From contig CP073042.1 in the NCBI GenBank assembly GCA_018114805.1, positions 2,604,001 to 2,668,000 on the forward strand: a DNA stretch of 64,000 nucleotides, read 5' to 3'. The position numbers and the translations under genes are program-made. Below, one piece after another: positions 39,207-49,604 of this stretch (positions are counted from its first letter, which is position 1; each line of letters opens with the position of its first letter). This DNA is from Candidatus Streptomyces philanthi. Its GTDB lineage: Bacteria; Actinomycetota; Actinomycetes; Streptomycetales; Streptomycetaceae. Below the pieces are notes generated by a model. It did not search any database and was not told the DNA's origin. It saw nothing but the letters and a program-made list of their open reading frames with translations.

Positions 39207-40227
39207 CTAACGGTGTTCGGCGGGGTGTTGCCCCAACTCGTCCACGATGGCGCGGCGGAGCACGGCGGCGGTGTAGGTGACCGTGCCCGCCTCGGCCTGC
39301 GCGGTGTCCGCGAGGAGCACGACCCGCGTGCCCAGGAGTTGACCGGTCACCCGGTCGAAGATCCACTCCAATCGGGTGTCCTCCCCCTCGCCCGCCCGCC
39401 CCACGGCCACGCCGTGCCGGCCCGCGGCGTCCACCGCGTCCTCCACGACGACCAGCCCGGGGATGCGCGCCGCGGCCCGGAACAGCGCGGCGGCGACCTC
39501 GGGCGGCATGAGCGTGCCGTTGATCAGTTGGGTGGCGAAGTGGAACGTGGCCTGGCCCCGGTCCCGGTCCGTGAACCCGTTCGCGCGCGTCCGCGCACAG
39601 CCGGGCGTACAGAGCGTTCGGGTCGGTCGGCAGGCTCTGGAGGTGTCGGTAGTTGGTGATCGTCCCGTAGGTGGGCTCGCGGGCTTCCGGGCCCCGGTCC
39701 ACGGTGCGCGTCCCGCGGCCCTCGTCGTGCACCCGGCCTGCGCGCTCGCCGTCCACCGGGGACCACGACGTCCTGCGGTGCGGCTTGGGGATCGTGGGCT
39801 GGTCCTGCTCAGGTCCTCGGACGTGGCCTTGCTGTCCACGTACACGTACTGGTCGTCCCGGATGCGCCCGTCCCCCGGCACCCGCTCCTGCTCGGCGAAG
39901 TCGGCGGCGTGTTCCAGGACCTGCGGCGCGCCGCCCCGCTCGTCGGTGCCCGCGTTGGGCGCGAACGCGTAGCTGGCCTCGCGGTCCCGGCCCGAGGCCT
40001 TCTCGTCCACGCCGCCGGCCGTCAGGGGCAGCGATGCCAGCACGACGACGGCGAGCGTGCCGGCGATGGCCAGGCCGGTGAAGGCCGGCCGCAGCCAGGG
40101 GTGCGGGGCGGTCACGGGGGGGCCGGTCGGCCGTGGCCCGTTGGATCTCGTGCACCAGGTGCTCGCGCAACAAGTGGTGGCGGCCTGGTGGAAGGTCTCG
40201 TTCGGGGGCGGACGGGAGGTCGGTCAT
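39207..40227 (-). pseudogene. Second CU044_5270-family protein, several frameshifts
   Basis: The ATG at 40225-40227 overlaps the ECF sigma stop. MTDLPSAPERDLPPGRHHLL is followed by a shift near 40110, a transmembrane helix (FTGLAIAGTLAVVVLASLPL), then IRDDQYVYVDSKA, another shift near 39815, GTITNYRHLQSLPTDPNALY, a compensating shift near 39590, and ALFRAAARIPGLVVVEDAVD and LEWIFDRVTGQLLGTRVVLL to the stop at 39207. Organisation and motifs parallel the intact paralogue, so this is the sigma-linked copy. Probably the sigma factor's membrane partner. Confidence 0.75.
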
Positions 40228-40850
40228 CGGTTTCCCTCCTGGAGGGGGGGCAGATGGGGTCGGACTCGGGTGGCGTGGCCGTCGCGTACCGATCCGCGCC
40301 CGGTGGTGTGCCCCGCCCGCCCGGCGCCCACCGCGGCGGCCAGCTTCGTACGGGCCCGGGAGAGCCGGGACCGTACGGTGCCTACCGGCACGCCGAGTGC
40401 CTGCGCGGCCGACGCGTAGTCGAGCCCCGACCACACGCACAGCGCGATCACCTCGCGCTCGGGCCTGCGCAGGGGGCGCAGCGCGACCTGGACATGCTCC
40501 AGGAGTTCCGCGTCGTCGACGCGGCTGGCGACGTCGTCGGCGAAGTCGCGCTCAGCGGCCTGCGGCGGCACCCGAGACAGGGCCGCCGCGTGCCGGCGCG
40601 CGGCCCGGCGCGTGTTGCGTACGGTGTTGGTCGCGATGCCCAGCAACCACGGGCGCAAGCTGCCGCCGTCGGCGTCCACCCGAGCGCGCAGCCGCCACGC
40701 TTCGAGGAAGGTCTGCGAGACCACGTCCTCGGCCACCGGCCAGTCACCGGTCAGCCGGTAGGCGTGGTTGTAGACGGAGCGGGCGTGGACGTCGAAGAGT
40801 TCCGCGAAGGCGGTGGGTCCCCCTGGCGTATGAGCGTGCGCGGTGTTGTC
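40224..40850 (-). CDS. ECF-type RNA polymerase sigma factor
   Basis: Sigma2: FAELFDVHARSVYNHAYRLT, DWPVAEDVVSQTFLEAW, LRPWLLGIATNTVRNTRRAA. Sigma4: LRRPEREVIALCVWSGLDYA, AAQALGVPVGTVRSRLSRAR. Together about 190 residues. The 5' end is uncertain: no ATG or GTG is in frame just before FAELFD, and the region upstream to 40880 may hold an indel. Its end overlaps the CU044_5270-type gene by four bases, the usual operon for this sigma class, and regulation through that protein is likely. Confidence 0.85.
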   Translation of the reverse strand, partial: DNTAHAHTPGGPTAFAELFDVHARSVYNHAYRLTGDWPVAEDVVSQTFLEAWRLRARVDADGGSLRPWLLGIATNTVRNTRRAARRHAAALSRVPPQAAERDFADDVASRVDDAELLEHVQVALRPLRRPEREVIALCVWSGLDYASAAQALGVPVGTVRSRLSRARTKLAAAVGAGRAGHTTGRGSVRDGHATRVRPHLPPLQEGNR

Positions 40851-40945
40851 TCCACGCCCTGGGACTGTCCATACGACAGCGGCCGGTTCCCGTGACCTGG
40901 GTCACAGAAACCGCCCGCTGCCGGGTGCGCGTCGGAACGCGGAGG

Positions 40946-42040
40946 TCAGACGCCCGCGTACGAGTGCTTGCCGGTGACGAACATGTTGACGGCGTAGTAG
41001 TTGAAGAGGAAGCAGGCGAAGGCGATGAGCGCCAGGTACGCCGCCTTGCGGCCCTTCCAGCCGGCCGTGGCGCGGGCGTGCAGGTAGCAGGCGTAGGCGA
41101 CCCAGGTGATGAACGTCCAGACCTCCTTGGGGTCCCAGCCCCAGTACCGGCCCCACGCCTTCTCGGCCCAGATCGCGCCCGCGATCAGGGTGAAGGTCCA
41201 CAGCGGGAAGACGGTCGCGTTGATCCGGTACGCGAACTTGTCCAGCGACGCGGAGGAGGGCAGCCGCTCCAGGATCGAGGTGGCGAAGGCGCCCGGCTGC
41301 TTGCCGTCCGGGTTCTCCAGCTTCGTCTCGTACCGGTCGCGGAAGAGGAAGAGCAGCGTGGCGACGGCGCCGAGGTAGAGCACCGCGCCGGAGACGATCG
41401 CGCAGCTGACGTGGATCCACAGCCAGTACGAGTTGAGCGCCGGCACCAACTGGTCGCTGTCGGTGTAGAGCACCGACACCGCGAGGCCCAGGTCGAGCAG
41501 GGCGGTGGTGACCAGCGGCAGGCCGATCCAGCGCACGTTCTTGCCGCTGGCCAGCAGCACCACGTACGCGACGACCGCGACCATCGACAGGGTGATGGAG
41601 AACTCGTACATGTTGCCCCACGGGGCGCGCTCGACCGAGCGCGCGCGTGTGAGCACGCCGCCGATGTGCAGCAGCGCGGCCAGCACGGTCAGCGAGACGG
41701 CGATCCGCCCGTAGAGGTCGCCCTTCTCGGTGCCGCCCGCCGCGCCCGGGCCGTCCGGCACGTCGCGGGAGCCGGGCGCCGAGAGGGTGACGACCTTGGG
41801 CCGCTCCAGGACGGCGGTGCCGCCGCCCTGCTGCTTGACCTGGACCGTGACCGTGGACGCCTTCTCGGCCCCGGCGGCCGGGGCCAGCGCGGCGGCGGTG
41901 CGGCCGACCTTGCTGCGGCTGCCGAACACCCACTCGGTGATGTAGGCGATGAAGGCCAGGGTGTAGACCGCCATGGCCGAGTAGATCAGCACGTTGCTGA
42001 TGTTGGCCAGGTTCTCGTTGGCTGCGGCAGCGAGGTTCAC
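40946..42040 (-). CDS. ccsB: System II cytochrome c biogenesis protein CcsB (CcsA/ResC type)
   Basis: Haem handling and attachment outside the membrane, working with ResB. 364 residues, intact, about eight helices. The haem-binding WWD-type motif is WGRYWGWDPKEVWTFITW; conserved His in LHIGG, IHVSCAIVSG and LHARATAGWKG. The GTG start (42038-42040) overlaps the resB stop. Last gene of the resA-ccdA-resB-ccsB unit. Confidence 0.94.
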   Translation of the reverse strand: MNLAAAANENLANISNVLIYSAMAVYTLAFIAYITEWVFGSRSKVGRTAAALAPAAGAEKASTVTVQVKQQGGGTAVLERPKVVTLSAPGSRDVPDGPGAAGGTEKGDLYGRIAVSLTVLAALLHIGGVLTRARSVERAPWGNMYEFSITLSMVAVVAYVVLLASGKNVRWIGLPLVTTALLDLGLAVSVLYTDSDQLVPALNSYWLWIHVSCAIVSGAVLYLGAVATLLFLFRDRYETKLENPDGKQPGAFATSILERLPSSASLDKFAYRINATVFPLWTFTLIAGAIWAEKAWGRYWGWDPKEVWTFITWVAYACYLHARATAGWKGRKAAYLALIAFACFLFNYYAVNMFVTGKHSYAGV

Positions 42041-43887
42041 GCGCGCGCTCCTTCGGCAGGATCTGGTGACTCAGATTCCGGTTCGGCTTCGGCGGGGGCG
42101 TCCGCCTGGAGGGCCACCGCGAGGTCGGCCAGCTCCTCGGGGAGCTTGGCGGACTCGCTACGGCCGAGCCCGGCCATCTCGACGACCGTCTGGCCGTCCT
42201 TGCCGGGCACGGCCCGTACCCACACCCGGCAGCGCTGGATGAACAGCGAACCGGCGAGGCCGACCAGCGCGGCGACCGAGCCGATCAGCGCGAGCTCGTT
42301 GCCCGGCTGGTGGGAGATCTGGAAGCTGGCCCAGGTCTTGATGCCTTCGAACGTGAGCGTTCCGGCACCGTTCGGCAGCGTCATCGTCTCGCCCGGCAGC
42401 AGCTTCTGCGCGAACGCCTTGCCGTCCGGGTTCTTGAACTGCTTCATGTTGTCGGTGTTGAGCTGGTACACGTTCTGCGGCAGCCCGCCGTCGATGCCCA
42501 GCCTGCCGTGGTACGCAGTCAGGAACATCACCGGGTAGTCCAGCGCGGGGAACTGCGAGAACATCGTCTTCGCGTCCGCGCCGCCCCAGGTCGGCACGAA
42601 GAAGCCCTGGAAGCCGAGCTGCTTCTTCTTGCCGTTCTTGTCCCGGTAGTCGGGCACCTTGACCACGCCGGACGAAGTCAGGTTGGCGTCCTGCTGGAGG
42701 AAGGGCACCGCGCCCTTGAACGCGATGTCGCCCTTGCCGTCCTTGACCGTGATGACCGGCGCGTACCCGGTGGAGAGCAGGAAGACCTTGTTGCCCGCGA
42801 TCTCCAGCGGCTCGTTGACCTCGATCGAGGTCCGCTTCTCCGTGCCGTCCGCGCCCTCCCAGTACTTCACGTGGGCGCGGAACTCGCGGGCGGTGCCGCG
42901 CTGCGAGCCCTCGCGCTCGTAGCGGGCGTCGAAGCGCTCCAGCGAGAAGCCGAAGGGCTCCAGGTTGTCCTTGTCGAAGAAGGCGCCCGACTTGAAGTCG
43001 TCGTACTGGGTGAGGCTGTTGGTGAAGCCGTCCTGGTCGCCCTCGGTGATCAGCTTGCCGCCCTCGGACTTCCAGAGCTGGCCGACCGCGAAGGCCACCA
43101 GGACCACGATCAGCGCCAGGTGGAAGAGGAGGTTGCCGACCTCGCGCAGGTAGCCCTTCTCGGCGGCGACCGCGTCCCCGGCCACGTGCGCCCGGAAGCG
43201 GCGCCGGCGCAGCACCGTGCGCACCGCCGCGAGCACCTGCTCGGGCTCCGCCTCGGTGCGCCAGGTGGTGTACGCGGGCAGCCGGGTCAGCCGGCGCGGG
43301 GCGCCCGGTGGTCGACCACGGAGCTGGCCCACGAACTGCCAGGTGCGCGGCACGATGCAGCCGATGAGCGAGACGAACAGCAGGATGTAGATCGCCGAGA
43401 ACCACACCGAGCTGTAGACGTGGAACATCCCCAGCTTCTCGTAGAGCGGGGACAGCGTCTCGTGCTTGGCCTTAAACTGCTCGACCTTGAGCGGGTCCAC
43501 ACCGGTCTGCGGGATCAGCGAGCCGGGGATGGCCCCCAGCGAGAGCAGCAGGAGCAGCAGCAGGGCCACACGCATTGAGGTGAGCTGGCGCCAGCACCAG
43601 CGCAGCCAGCCATAGACCTCCCGGCCAGTCCAGGCCAGCGGCCCGAGTACGCCGGGGGCGCGCACCCCGCCGAAGGAGCCCGGCACAGCCTGGCCCTCGG
43701 TCGGCGCGGTGGACAGTTGCGTGCCGGCCGCGCCCAGCTCGTCGGCGCCCGCGGACCCGCCGGCGGCACCGCCGTCGGCGGCGGAGGACCCCCCGTCGGC
43801 CGAGGAGCCGCCCTCGCGGGCCGGCGCGTCGGCCGCCGCGTGGCCGGTGCCGGTATCGGCGTCGGTGTCCGTGTCGGTGGTGGCCAT
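42037..43887 (-). CDS. resB: Cytochrome c biogenesis protein ResB
   Basis: 616-residue membrane protein of System II that transports or holds haem with CcsB. A Thr/Asp/Ala-rich N-terminal tail precedes the first helix (MRVALLLLLLLSLGAIPGSL) and the conserved LIPQTGVDPLKVEQF. VWFSAIYILLFVSLIGCIVP and LFHLALIVVLVAFAVGQLW are the next helices, followed by a large external domain and the final helix LALIGSVAALVGLAGSLFIQ. Intact. Three bases separate it from ccdA. Confidence 0.94.
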   Translation of the reverse strand: MATTDTDTDADTGTGHAAADAPAREGGSSADGGSSAADGGAAGGSAGADELGAAGTQLSTAPTEGQAVPGSFGGVRAPGVLGPLAWTGREVYGWLRWCWRQLTSMRVALLLLLLLSLGAIPGSLIPQTGVDPLKVEQFKAKHETLSPLYEKLGMFHVYSSVWFSAIYILLFVSLIGCIVPRTWQFVGQLRGRPPGAPRRLTRLPAYTTWRTEAEPEQVLAAVRTVLRRRRFRAHVAGDAVAAEKGYLREVGNLLFHLALIVVLVAFAVGQLWKSEGGKLITEGDQDGFTNSLTQYDDFKSGAFFDKDNLEPFGFSLERFDARYEREGSQRGTAREFRAHVKYWEGADGTEKRTSIEVNEPLEIAGNKVFLLSTGYAPVITVKDGKGDIAFKGAVPFLQQDANLTSSGVVKVPDYRDKNGKKKQLGFQGFFVPTWGGADAKTMFSQFPALDYPVMFLTAYHGRLGIDGGLPQNVYQLNTDNMKQFKNPDGKAFAQKLLPGETMTLPNGAGTLTFEGIKTWASFQISHQPGNELALIGSVAALVGLAGSLFIQRCRVWVRAVPGKDGQTVVEMAGLGRSESAKLPEELADLAVALQADAPAEAEPESESPDPAEGARA

Positions 43888-43890
43888 GGA

Positions 43891-44655
43891 TCAGATCCCA
43901 ACGTTGAAGCTGGAGGTCCAGACCCGCATGTCGTCCATCATGCGGTCCCAGACTCCCGTGACGAGCAGCAGACCGAGCGCGATGAGCATCCCACCGCCGA
44001 TCCGCATCACCCATACGTAGTGCCGCTTGACCCAGCCGAAGGCGCCAAGAGCCCGACGGTAGGCCACGGCCACCGCTATGAACGGCAGGCCGAGCCCGAG
44101 GCAGTACGCGGCGGTGAGCAGCGCCCCGCGTCCCGCACTCGCCTCATTGAACGCCAACGCGTTCACGGCCGTGAGGGTGGGGCCGAGACAGGGGGTCCAG
44201 CCGATGCCGAACAGCACGCCGAGCACCGGCGCGCCGGCCAGGCCCACGGCCGGCTTCTGGTGGAAGCGGAACTCCCGCTGCCCGAACCCGCGCAGCACGC
44301 CCATGAAGGACAGGCCGAGCAGGATCGTGACTACGCCGAGCACCTTGGAGATGGTCTCCTTGTGCTGCTGCAGCTCCCAGCCGAAGTTGCCGAAGAGGGC
44401 GCCGCCGGAGACGAAGACGGCGGTGAAGCCCAGCACGAACAGCGAGGCGCCGGCGAGCATCCGCCCCCGCCGCGCCTCCCCGAGGTCGGTGCCGGTGACG
44501 CCGGTGACATAGGACATGTAGCCGGGCACCAGGGGCAGCACGCACGGCGAGAAGAAGGAGACCAAGCCGCCCAGGACGGCCACCGGCAGCGCGAGCAGCA
44601 GGGCGCCGGTGAGGACGGTCTGGTTGGGGTCGGTGGCAGCGGCGAGGACGCTCAT
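43891..44655 (-). CDS. ccdA: Thiol-disulfide electron carrier CcdA
   Basis: 254 residues with six helices, passing electrons across the membrane to ResA. Redox cysteines lie in SFFSPCVLPLVPGYM and GWTPCLGPTLTAV; the SYVTGVTG loop is typical. Intact. The ATG at 44655 lies ten bases after the resA stop, same strand, so one operon. Confidence 0.94.
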   Translation of the reverse strand: MSVLAAATDPNQTVLTGALLLALPVAVLGGLVSFFSPCVLPLVPGYMSYVTGVTGTDLGEARRGRMLAGASLFVLGFTAVFVSGGALFGNFGWELQQHKETISKVLGVVTILLGLSFMGVLRGFGQREFRFHQKPAVGLAGAPVLGVLFGIGWTPCLGPTLTAVNALAFNEASAGRGALLTAAYCLGLGLPFIAVAVAYRRALGAFGWVKRHYVWVMRIGGGMLIALGLLLVTGVWDRMMDDMRVWTSSFNVGI

Positions 44656-44665
44656 GTCGCGGTGA

Positions 44666-45295
44666 TCACTTCTCCGCGATCAACGGCTTGAGCGCCTTGT
44701 CGAACGCCTCCTCGCTGAGCGGGGTCAGCGCCCGCAACGCGATCTTGCCGTCCCGGTCGAGGATGATGGTGGTCGGGATCGCCTGCGGGTTCAGGCTGCC
44801 CTTGGGGAACCGCAGCATGAGCTTCCCGATCGGGTCGTACAGGCTGGGGTACGGGACCTCGTACTCCTTCTCGAACTTCTGCGCGTTGTGCTCGTTGGTG
44901 TCCCGGGTGTTGATCCCGACGAACTCCACGCCCTGCTTCTTGGTCCGCTCGGCGACCTTGACCAGGTTGGGCGCCTCGGCCCGGCAGGGCGAGCACCACG
45001 AGCCCCAGATGTTGAGGACGACGATCTTGCCGCGGTAGTCGTCGACGTCGAGCTGCTTGCCTTCCAGCGTCTTGCCGGACAGACTTGGCGCGCTCTTGCG
45101 ATCTTCCTTGGCTACGGTGCTCACACCGCCGGTACCCTGCACGAACTTCGTGTCGGCCGAGCCGCCGGAGGTGCCGCCGGTCCCGCAGGCGGTCAGGCCG
45201 AGGGCGGCCAGCGCCACCATCCCGGCGGCCAGCGGCGAACCGCCCTTGCAACACACTCGGGCAACGCGGCGTCGAGGGTCACGGCAGGCACTCAT
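44666..45295 (-). CDS. resA: Thioredoxin-like lipoprotein ResA/TlpA
   Basis: Keeps apocytochrome c cysteines reduced outside the membrane. 209 residues from the ATG at 45293-45295. A lipoprotein signal ends in LGLTAC (lipobox), then the TlpA fold with active site WGSWCSPCRAE and cis-proline IPTTIILDRDG. First gene of the resA-ccdA-resB-ccsB operon and intact. Confidence 0.93.
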   Translation of the reverse strand: MSACRDPRRRVARVCCKGGSPLAAGMVALAALGLTACGTGGTSGGSADTKFVQGTGGVSTVAKEDRKSAPSLSGKTLEGKQLDVDDYRGKIVVLNIWGSWCSPCRAEAPNLVKVAERTKKQGVEFVGINTRDTNEHNAQKFEKEYEVPYPSLYDPIGKLMLRFPKGSLNPQAIPTTIILDRDGKIALRALTPLSEEAFDKALKPLIAEK

Positions 45296-45360
45296 GTGAA
45301 AAGTTTCGCATGGCTGCCGCACGGATCTTCCGCGCCCCCCTGTTGACTCTCCTTCGCCCC

Positions 45361-45384
45361 AGGCCGGCCGCCGCGCGCCGGCCT
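45361..45384 (-). terminator. GC-rich hairpin after the deacetylase-like gene
   Basis: AGGCCGGC pairs with GCCGGCCT around eight bases, overlapping the stop codon of the deacetylase-like gene. No T run. Confidence 0.5.
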
Positions 45385-46586
45385 CAGCCGCCGAACTTCT
45401 GTCCCACGCCGAGCCCGCGCAGGCTCGCGAGGACCTGTGGGTCCTGCGCGTCGAGCCAGTCCACGAGCTGCCGGAAGGAGACGAGCCGCACGTCCTTGCG
45501 CTTGTCGTCGGCGATGTGCTTGATCGCCTCCTCGACGGCGTCCATGTAGATACCGCCGTTCCACTGCTCGAAGTGGTTGCCAATGAACAGCGGCGCGCGG
45601 TTGGTCTCGTACGCCCGCTCGAAGCCCTTGATGTACGCGCCGGTGGCCTCCCGGCGCCACTCCGGGTAGCGCGCGGTCGGGCCCTGGGTGGCGTTCTTGG
45701 ACTGGTTGGCGAGCATGTTGTAGTCCATCGAGAGCACCTCGAAGGAGTGGCCGGGGAACGGGACCTGCTGGAGCGGAAGGTCCCAGATGCCCTGCTTCTT
45801 GGTCGGCCAGACCTGGAGGCCGCCGGGCGAGCTGGCGTCGTAGCGCCAGCCGAGCTGCTTGGCGGTGGGCAGCAGGTTCTCCTGGCCGAGCAGGCAGGGC
45901 GTACGGCCGCCGATCAGTTCCTTCTGGTAGTCGAAGGGCAGCGGCTCCAGGTCGGTGAAGCCGGTGTTGGTGCGCCACTTGGTGACGAACGACATGGCCT
46001 GGTCGATCTCGGAGCGCCACTGCGCCCGGGTCCACTGGCCGACCGAGCCGGAGCCGGCGCAGAAGTGGCCGTTGAAGTGGGTGCCTATCTCGTGTCCCTC
46101 AAGCCACGCCTGGCGCACGTTGCGCAGCGTGTCCTTGATGTGCCCGTCGGTCAGGTAGCCGATGTCGGAGGCGCCCACGGGGTTGTTCGGCGGCCGGTAG
46201 AGGTTCTTCTTCGACTCGGGCAGGCAGTAGATCCCGGAGAGGAAGAAGGTCATCGACGCGCCGTGGTCCTTGGCGATCTTGCGGAAGCGCGGGAAGAGGC
46301 CGTTGCCCACCTCGCCGGCGCCGTCCCAGGAGAAGACCACGAACTGCGGGGGCTTCTGCCCCATCTCCAGCTTCTCGGGCTTGCCCGGCTGGCCCGGCTG
46401 GGGGCAGGTGTTAGCGGTCGAGCCGTCACCTATCGGCCGCGCCTTGGCCTGCTGGGTGGCCGGTCCGCGGCCCGGCGTCTTGTTCCCCCCGCCGCCGGAG
46501 CCGGTCGAGCAGCCCGCAACGGTCAGCGCCGCCGCGCTCGCTCCCGCACCGAGGCCGAGCAGTCCCCGTCGACTCATGTCGCGCAT
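45384..46586 (-). CDS. Polysaccharide-deacetylase-like Tat lipoprotein
   Basis: About 400 residues from the ATG at 46586. Twin-arginine signal SRRGLLGLGAGASAAALTV with lipobox VAGC. The domain has the deacetylase-like core: FVVFSWDGAGEVGNGLFPRF, ASMTFFLSGIYCLP, GHEIGTHFNGHF (metal-type His pair) and IGNHFEQWNGG. The NodB motif 1 TFDD is replaced by SWDG, so catalytic activity is uncertain. Intact. It follows resA on the same strand with a terminator between. Cell-wall or capsule modification is a family-based guess. Confidence 0.75.
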   Translation of the reverse strand: MRDMSRRGLLGLGAGASAAALTVAGCSTGSGGGGNKTPGRGPATQQAKARPIGDGSTANTCPQPGQPGKPEKLEMGQKPPQFVVFSWDGAGEVGNGLFPRFRKIAKDHGASMTFFLSGIYCLPESKKNLYRPPNNPVGASDIGYLTDGHIKDTLRNVRQAWLEGHEIGTHFNGHFCAGSGSVGQWTRAQWRSEIDQAMSFVTKWRTNTGFTDLEPLPFDYQKELIGGRTPCLLGQENLLPTAKQLGWRYDASSPGGLQVWPTKKQGIWDLPLQQVPFPGHSFEVLSMDYNMLANQSKNATQGPTARYPEWRREATGAYIKGFERAYETNRAPLFIGNHFEQWNGGIYMDAVEEAIKHIADDKRKDVRLVSFRQLVDWLDAQDPQVLASLRGLGVGQKFGG

Positions 46587-47117
46587 TACATCCCCATCTC
46601 GTACTCGATATGCGTACCGCCGCTTTCCCCGATAAGGCGACGTCCGGTGAGAGGGGATATGGGCCGACGAGGTTCCCATTCTGCGCGCCGGACGCGGGAA
46701 TTTGGCGCCGACTTTGCCGCTACCAAGCCGTATGTATGCGCGGCCCTACGCAGAGCCAACGCCGAGCGAATTACGCCGCCGACGCGCGACGCGCGCGGTT
46801 CCCGCCGTGTGACCGACCTACGGAGATCCCGTCGAGGTTTCCCGTCGGGCGGCACAGAGGCCGCGCCCGGCGACGGCGGCGCACCCGGGCCGCCCGCCAA
46901 CCGCGCACGTGAGGGGCGCGGCAGCGGCCTCAGCGGCCCCCGGGAAGGCGTCGAGGGCGACCGGACGGCGGGCGAAGGACAACGGCCGGGCGGCGCGCGC
47001 CGTAACGCGCGGCCACCCGGCCACAAACACCGCCTGCCCGCGACCGTCAGCCCGCGGCGAAATCCACGAGAAAACCAGGGAATTATGGAACCGACGGCGA
47101 ACGGGCGCGGCTGAGCA
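46587..47117. other. 530-base gap between the deacetylase-like and phosphatase genes
   Basis: No gene supported on either strand. The half near 46600-46760 is less GC-rich and should contain the deacetylase promoter; the remainder is high-GC with many short open frames of low complexity. Confidence 0.45.
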
Positions 47118-47852
47118 TCAGGCGCCAAACCCCTTGGCGCCGCCCTTCGTTCGCTTCGCGCCCACCCGCAGGTGCACCGGAACCAGGTCAATCGCCGGCT
47201 CCGAATAACCGACCGAGACAATCTTGTCGCCGCGGTAGGTGAAAGACGTGAGGCTGGCCAGCGTGCACTGCCGCTTCCGCGGGTCGTGCCACAGCCGGCG
47301 CCGCTCCACGAAGCTGCGCACCACCCAGATCGGCAACTGGTGGCTCACGCAGACCGCCTCGTGCCCGCGCGCCGCGTCGCGCGCCGCGCCGAGCGCGGCC
47401 ATCATCCGCACCACCTGCTCGGTGTACGGCTCGCCCCACGAGGGCCGGAACGGGTTGGTCAGGTGCAGCCAGTTCGCGGGCTTGCGCAGCGCGCCGTCGC
47501 CCACCCCGAACGTCTTGCCCTCGAAGACGTTGCCCGCCTCGATCAGCCGCTCGTTGGTGGCGAGATCGAGGCCGTGCGCCCTGGCGATGGGCGTCGCGGT
47601 CTCCTGCGCCCGCTCCAGCGGCGAGGCCACGACGTGCGTGACGTCCCGCCCGGCGAGGTGTTCCGCGACCCGGTCCGCCATCTGCCGGCCCAGCTCGGAC
47701 AGGTGGTAGCCGGGCATCCGCCCGTAGAGCACGCCCTCGGGGTTGTGCACCTCGCCGTGGCGCATCAGGTGCACCACGGTGGTCTCGCCGTCGCCGCCGC
47801 CACCCACGGGGCGCACGTTCTCGCTGTCGCTGTTGGTCATGCCGTCCATCAT
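47118..47852 (-). CDS. Histidine phosphatase (phosphoglycerate mutase-like)
   Basis: 244 residues, intact. Catalytic RHG in [20 protein letters not shown], then [20 protein letters not shown] and the second His in [15 protein letters not shown]. These are broad-specificity phosphatases more often than glycolytic mutases; the substrate is unknown. It overlaps the hemL stop by four bases (ATGA), so it is cotranscribed with hemL. A later ATG (MTNSDSEN) is an alternative start. Confidence 0.9.
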   Translation of the reverse strand: MMDGMTNSDSENVRPVGGGGDGETTVVHLMRHGEVHNPEGVLYGRMPGYHLSELGRQMADRVAEHLAGRDVTHVVASPLERAQETATPIARAHGLDLATNERLIEAGNVFEGKTFGVGDGALRKPANWLHLTNPFRPSWGEPYTEQVVRMMAALGAARDAARGHEAVCVSHQLPIWVVRSFVERRRLWHDPRKRQCTLASLTSFTYRGDKIVSVGYSEPAIDLVPVHLRVGAKRTKGGAKGFGA

Positions 47853-49159
47853 TCAGTGGCGTCCGCGGCGGCCCGCGCCGCCCGCGGCAGTGCGGCGGCG
47901 ATCTTCTCCACGGCCCGCTCGTCGTGCGCGGTCGAGACGAACCACGACTCGAAGCAGGAGGGCGGCAGGTAGACGCCCTGGGCCAGCATGGAGTGGAAGA
48001 AGGCCGTGAACCGGTAGCTCTCCTGTGCCTTGGCCCCCGCGTAGTCCACGACGGCGTCGGCGTCCGTGAAGAACACGGAGAACATGTTGCCCGCCACCTG
48101 GATGCGGTGCGCCACGCCCGCCTGGTCCAGCGCCCGCGCGACCAGCCCGCGCACCTCCTGCGAGACCGCGTCCACCGTCCCGTACGCGTCGTCGTCCAGC
48201 AGCCGGAGCTGGGCGAGGCCCGCGGCGGTGGCCACCGGGTTACCGGAGAGCGTGCCCGCCTGGTAGACCGGCCCGGCCGGCGCCAGCTCGGCCATCATGT
48301 CGGCCCGGCCGCCGAACGCCGCGGCCGGGAAGCCGCCGCCCATCACCTTGCCGAAGGTCATCAGGTCGGGCCGCACGCCGTCGATGCCGTACCAGCCTGC
48401 CTTCGAGACGCGGAAGCCCGTCATCACCTCGTCCGAGATGAACAGCGCGCCGTCGCTCTCGCACAGCTCCTTCAGGCCGGCGTTGAACCCCGGCAGCGGC
48501 GGGACCACGCCCATGTTCCCGGGGGACGCCTCGGTGATCACGCAGGCGATCTCGCCGGGGTGCGCGGCGAACGCGGCGCGCACGGCCTCCAGGTCGTTGT
48601 ACGGCAGCACGACCGTCTCGCCCGCCTGCGCGCCGGTCACCCCGGGGGTGTCGGGCAGCCCGAAGGTGGCCAGGCCGGAGCCGGCGGAGGCCAGCAGGGC
48701 GTCCACGTGCCCGTGGTAGCAGCCCGCGAACTTGATGACCTTGGCACGCCCGGTGAACCCGCGGGCCAGCCGGATCGCCGACATCGTCGCCTCGGTGCCG
48801 GAGGAGACGAGGCGGACCTGCTCGACGGGGTCGATACGGGCCACGATCTCCTCGGCGAGCGCCACCTCGCCCTCGCCGGGGGTCCCGAACGAGGTACCGC
48901 GCGCGACGGCCGCCTGCACGGAGGCGATCACTTCCGGGTGAGAGTGGCCGAGGATCATCGGCCCCCACGAACACACGAGATCGACGTACTCGCGTCCGTC
49001 CGCGTCGGTGAGGTACGGACCGGCACCGGACACCATGAACCGGGGCGTACCGCCCACGGCGCGGAAGGCGCGCACCGGAGAGTTCACGCCACCGGGTGTG
49101 ACGACACCGGCGCGATCGAAGAGCTTCTGCGAGACTGGGGCTTCATACGGAAAAGGCAC
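47849..49159 (-). CDS. hemL: Glutamate-1-semialdehyde 2,1-aminomutase (HemL)
   Basis: PLP enzyme forming 5-aminolevulinate for haem, sirohaem and cobalamin. 436 residues from GTG at 49157-49159 ([18 protein letters not shown]), which matches relatives better than the longer open frame. [37 protein letters not shown], and the PLP lysine in [19 protein letters not shown] after [12 protein letters not shown]. Intact. Its link with cytochrome c biogenesis and menaquinone genes gives this region a respiratory theme. Confidence 0.96.
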   Translation of the reverse strand: MPFPYEAPVSQKLFDRAGVVTPGGVNSPVRAFRAVGGTPRFMVSGAGPYLTDADGREYVDLVCSWGPMILGHSHPEVIASVQAAVARGTSFGTPGEGEVALAEEIVARIDPVEQVRLVSSGTEATMSAIRLARGFTGRAKVIKFAGCYHGHVDALLASAGSGLATFGLPDTPGVTGAQAGETVVLPYNDLEAVRAAFAAHPGEIACVITEASPGNMGVVPPLPGFNAGLKELCESDGALFISDEVMTGFRVSKAGWYGIDGVRPDLMTFGKVMGGGFPAAAFGGRADMMAELAPAGPVYQAGTLSGNPVATAAGLAQLRLLDDDAYGTVDAVSQEVRGLVARALDQAGVAHRIQVAGNMFSVFFTDADAVVDYAGAKAQESYRFTAFFHSMLAQGVYLPPSCFESWFVSTAHDERAVEKIAAALPRAARAAADATE

Positions 49160-49604
49160 TTGGGTCCTGACCTGCCAAGACGTAGGGAGGGGCCGCGGCA
49201 TGGGGGCGCGGCCCGCCGGCGGGCGACGGCGCGGGAAATCTCCTGGCTTTCGGCCGGGCGTCAGCCCCCGCGCGTCTGCAAAACTGGGGTTTCGAACGGA
49301 TAGCTCACACAAGCCATGGTGTCAGAGCCTCATGGGGTCCTGCGGGCGGGCGTTTCACGGCGTCCTCCCGGGGGAGGTCTCTGACACGATGATCAGGTTG
49401 TGCGGCCGTGGCCGCGAGTGGTCGGGTGGAGATATGCATCGCGGTGGCGAACTGGGCGAGGGGACCAATGACCGGGGCCCCGAGCGGCCCGGCCTTCCCC
49501 ATGCTGCGGGCCGACAGGGCCGCGGGGGCCGGGAGAACCCGGAGGGGCAGCGGGTCGGCCGCCACCGGCGGCGTGAGGCGAGCGCGGACAGCAGAGGCGG
49601 CCGT
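49160..49604. promoter_or_regulatory. Divergent gap upstream of hemL
   Basis: 445 bases between the divergently read hemL and the gene at 49605. It should carry both promoters. I saw no clear riboswitch or -35/-10 pair. Locally A+T-richer sequence at 49285-49400 is the likeliest promoter area. Confidence 0.4.
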
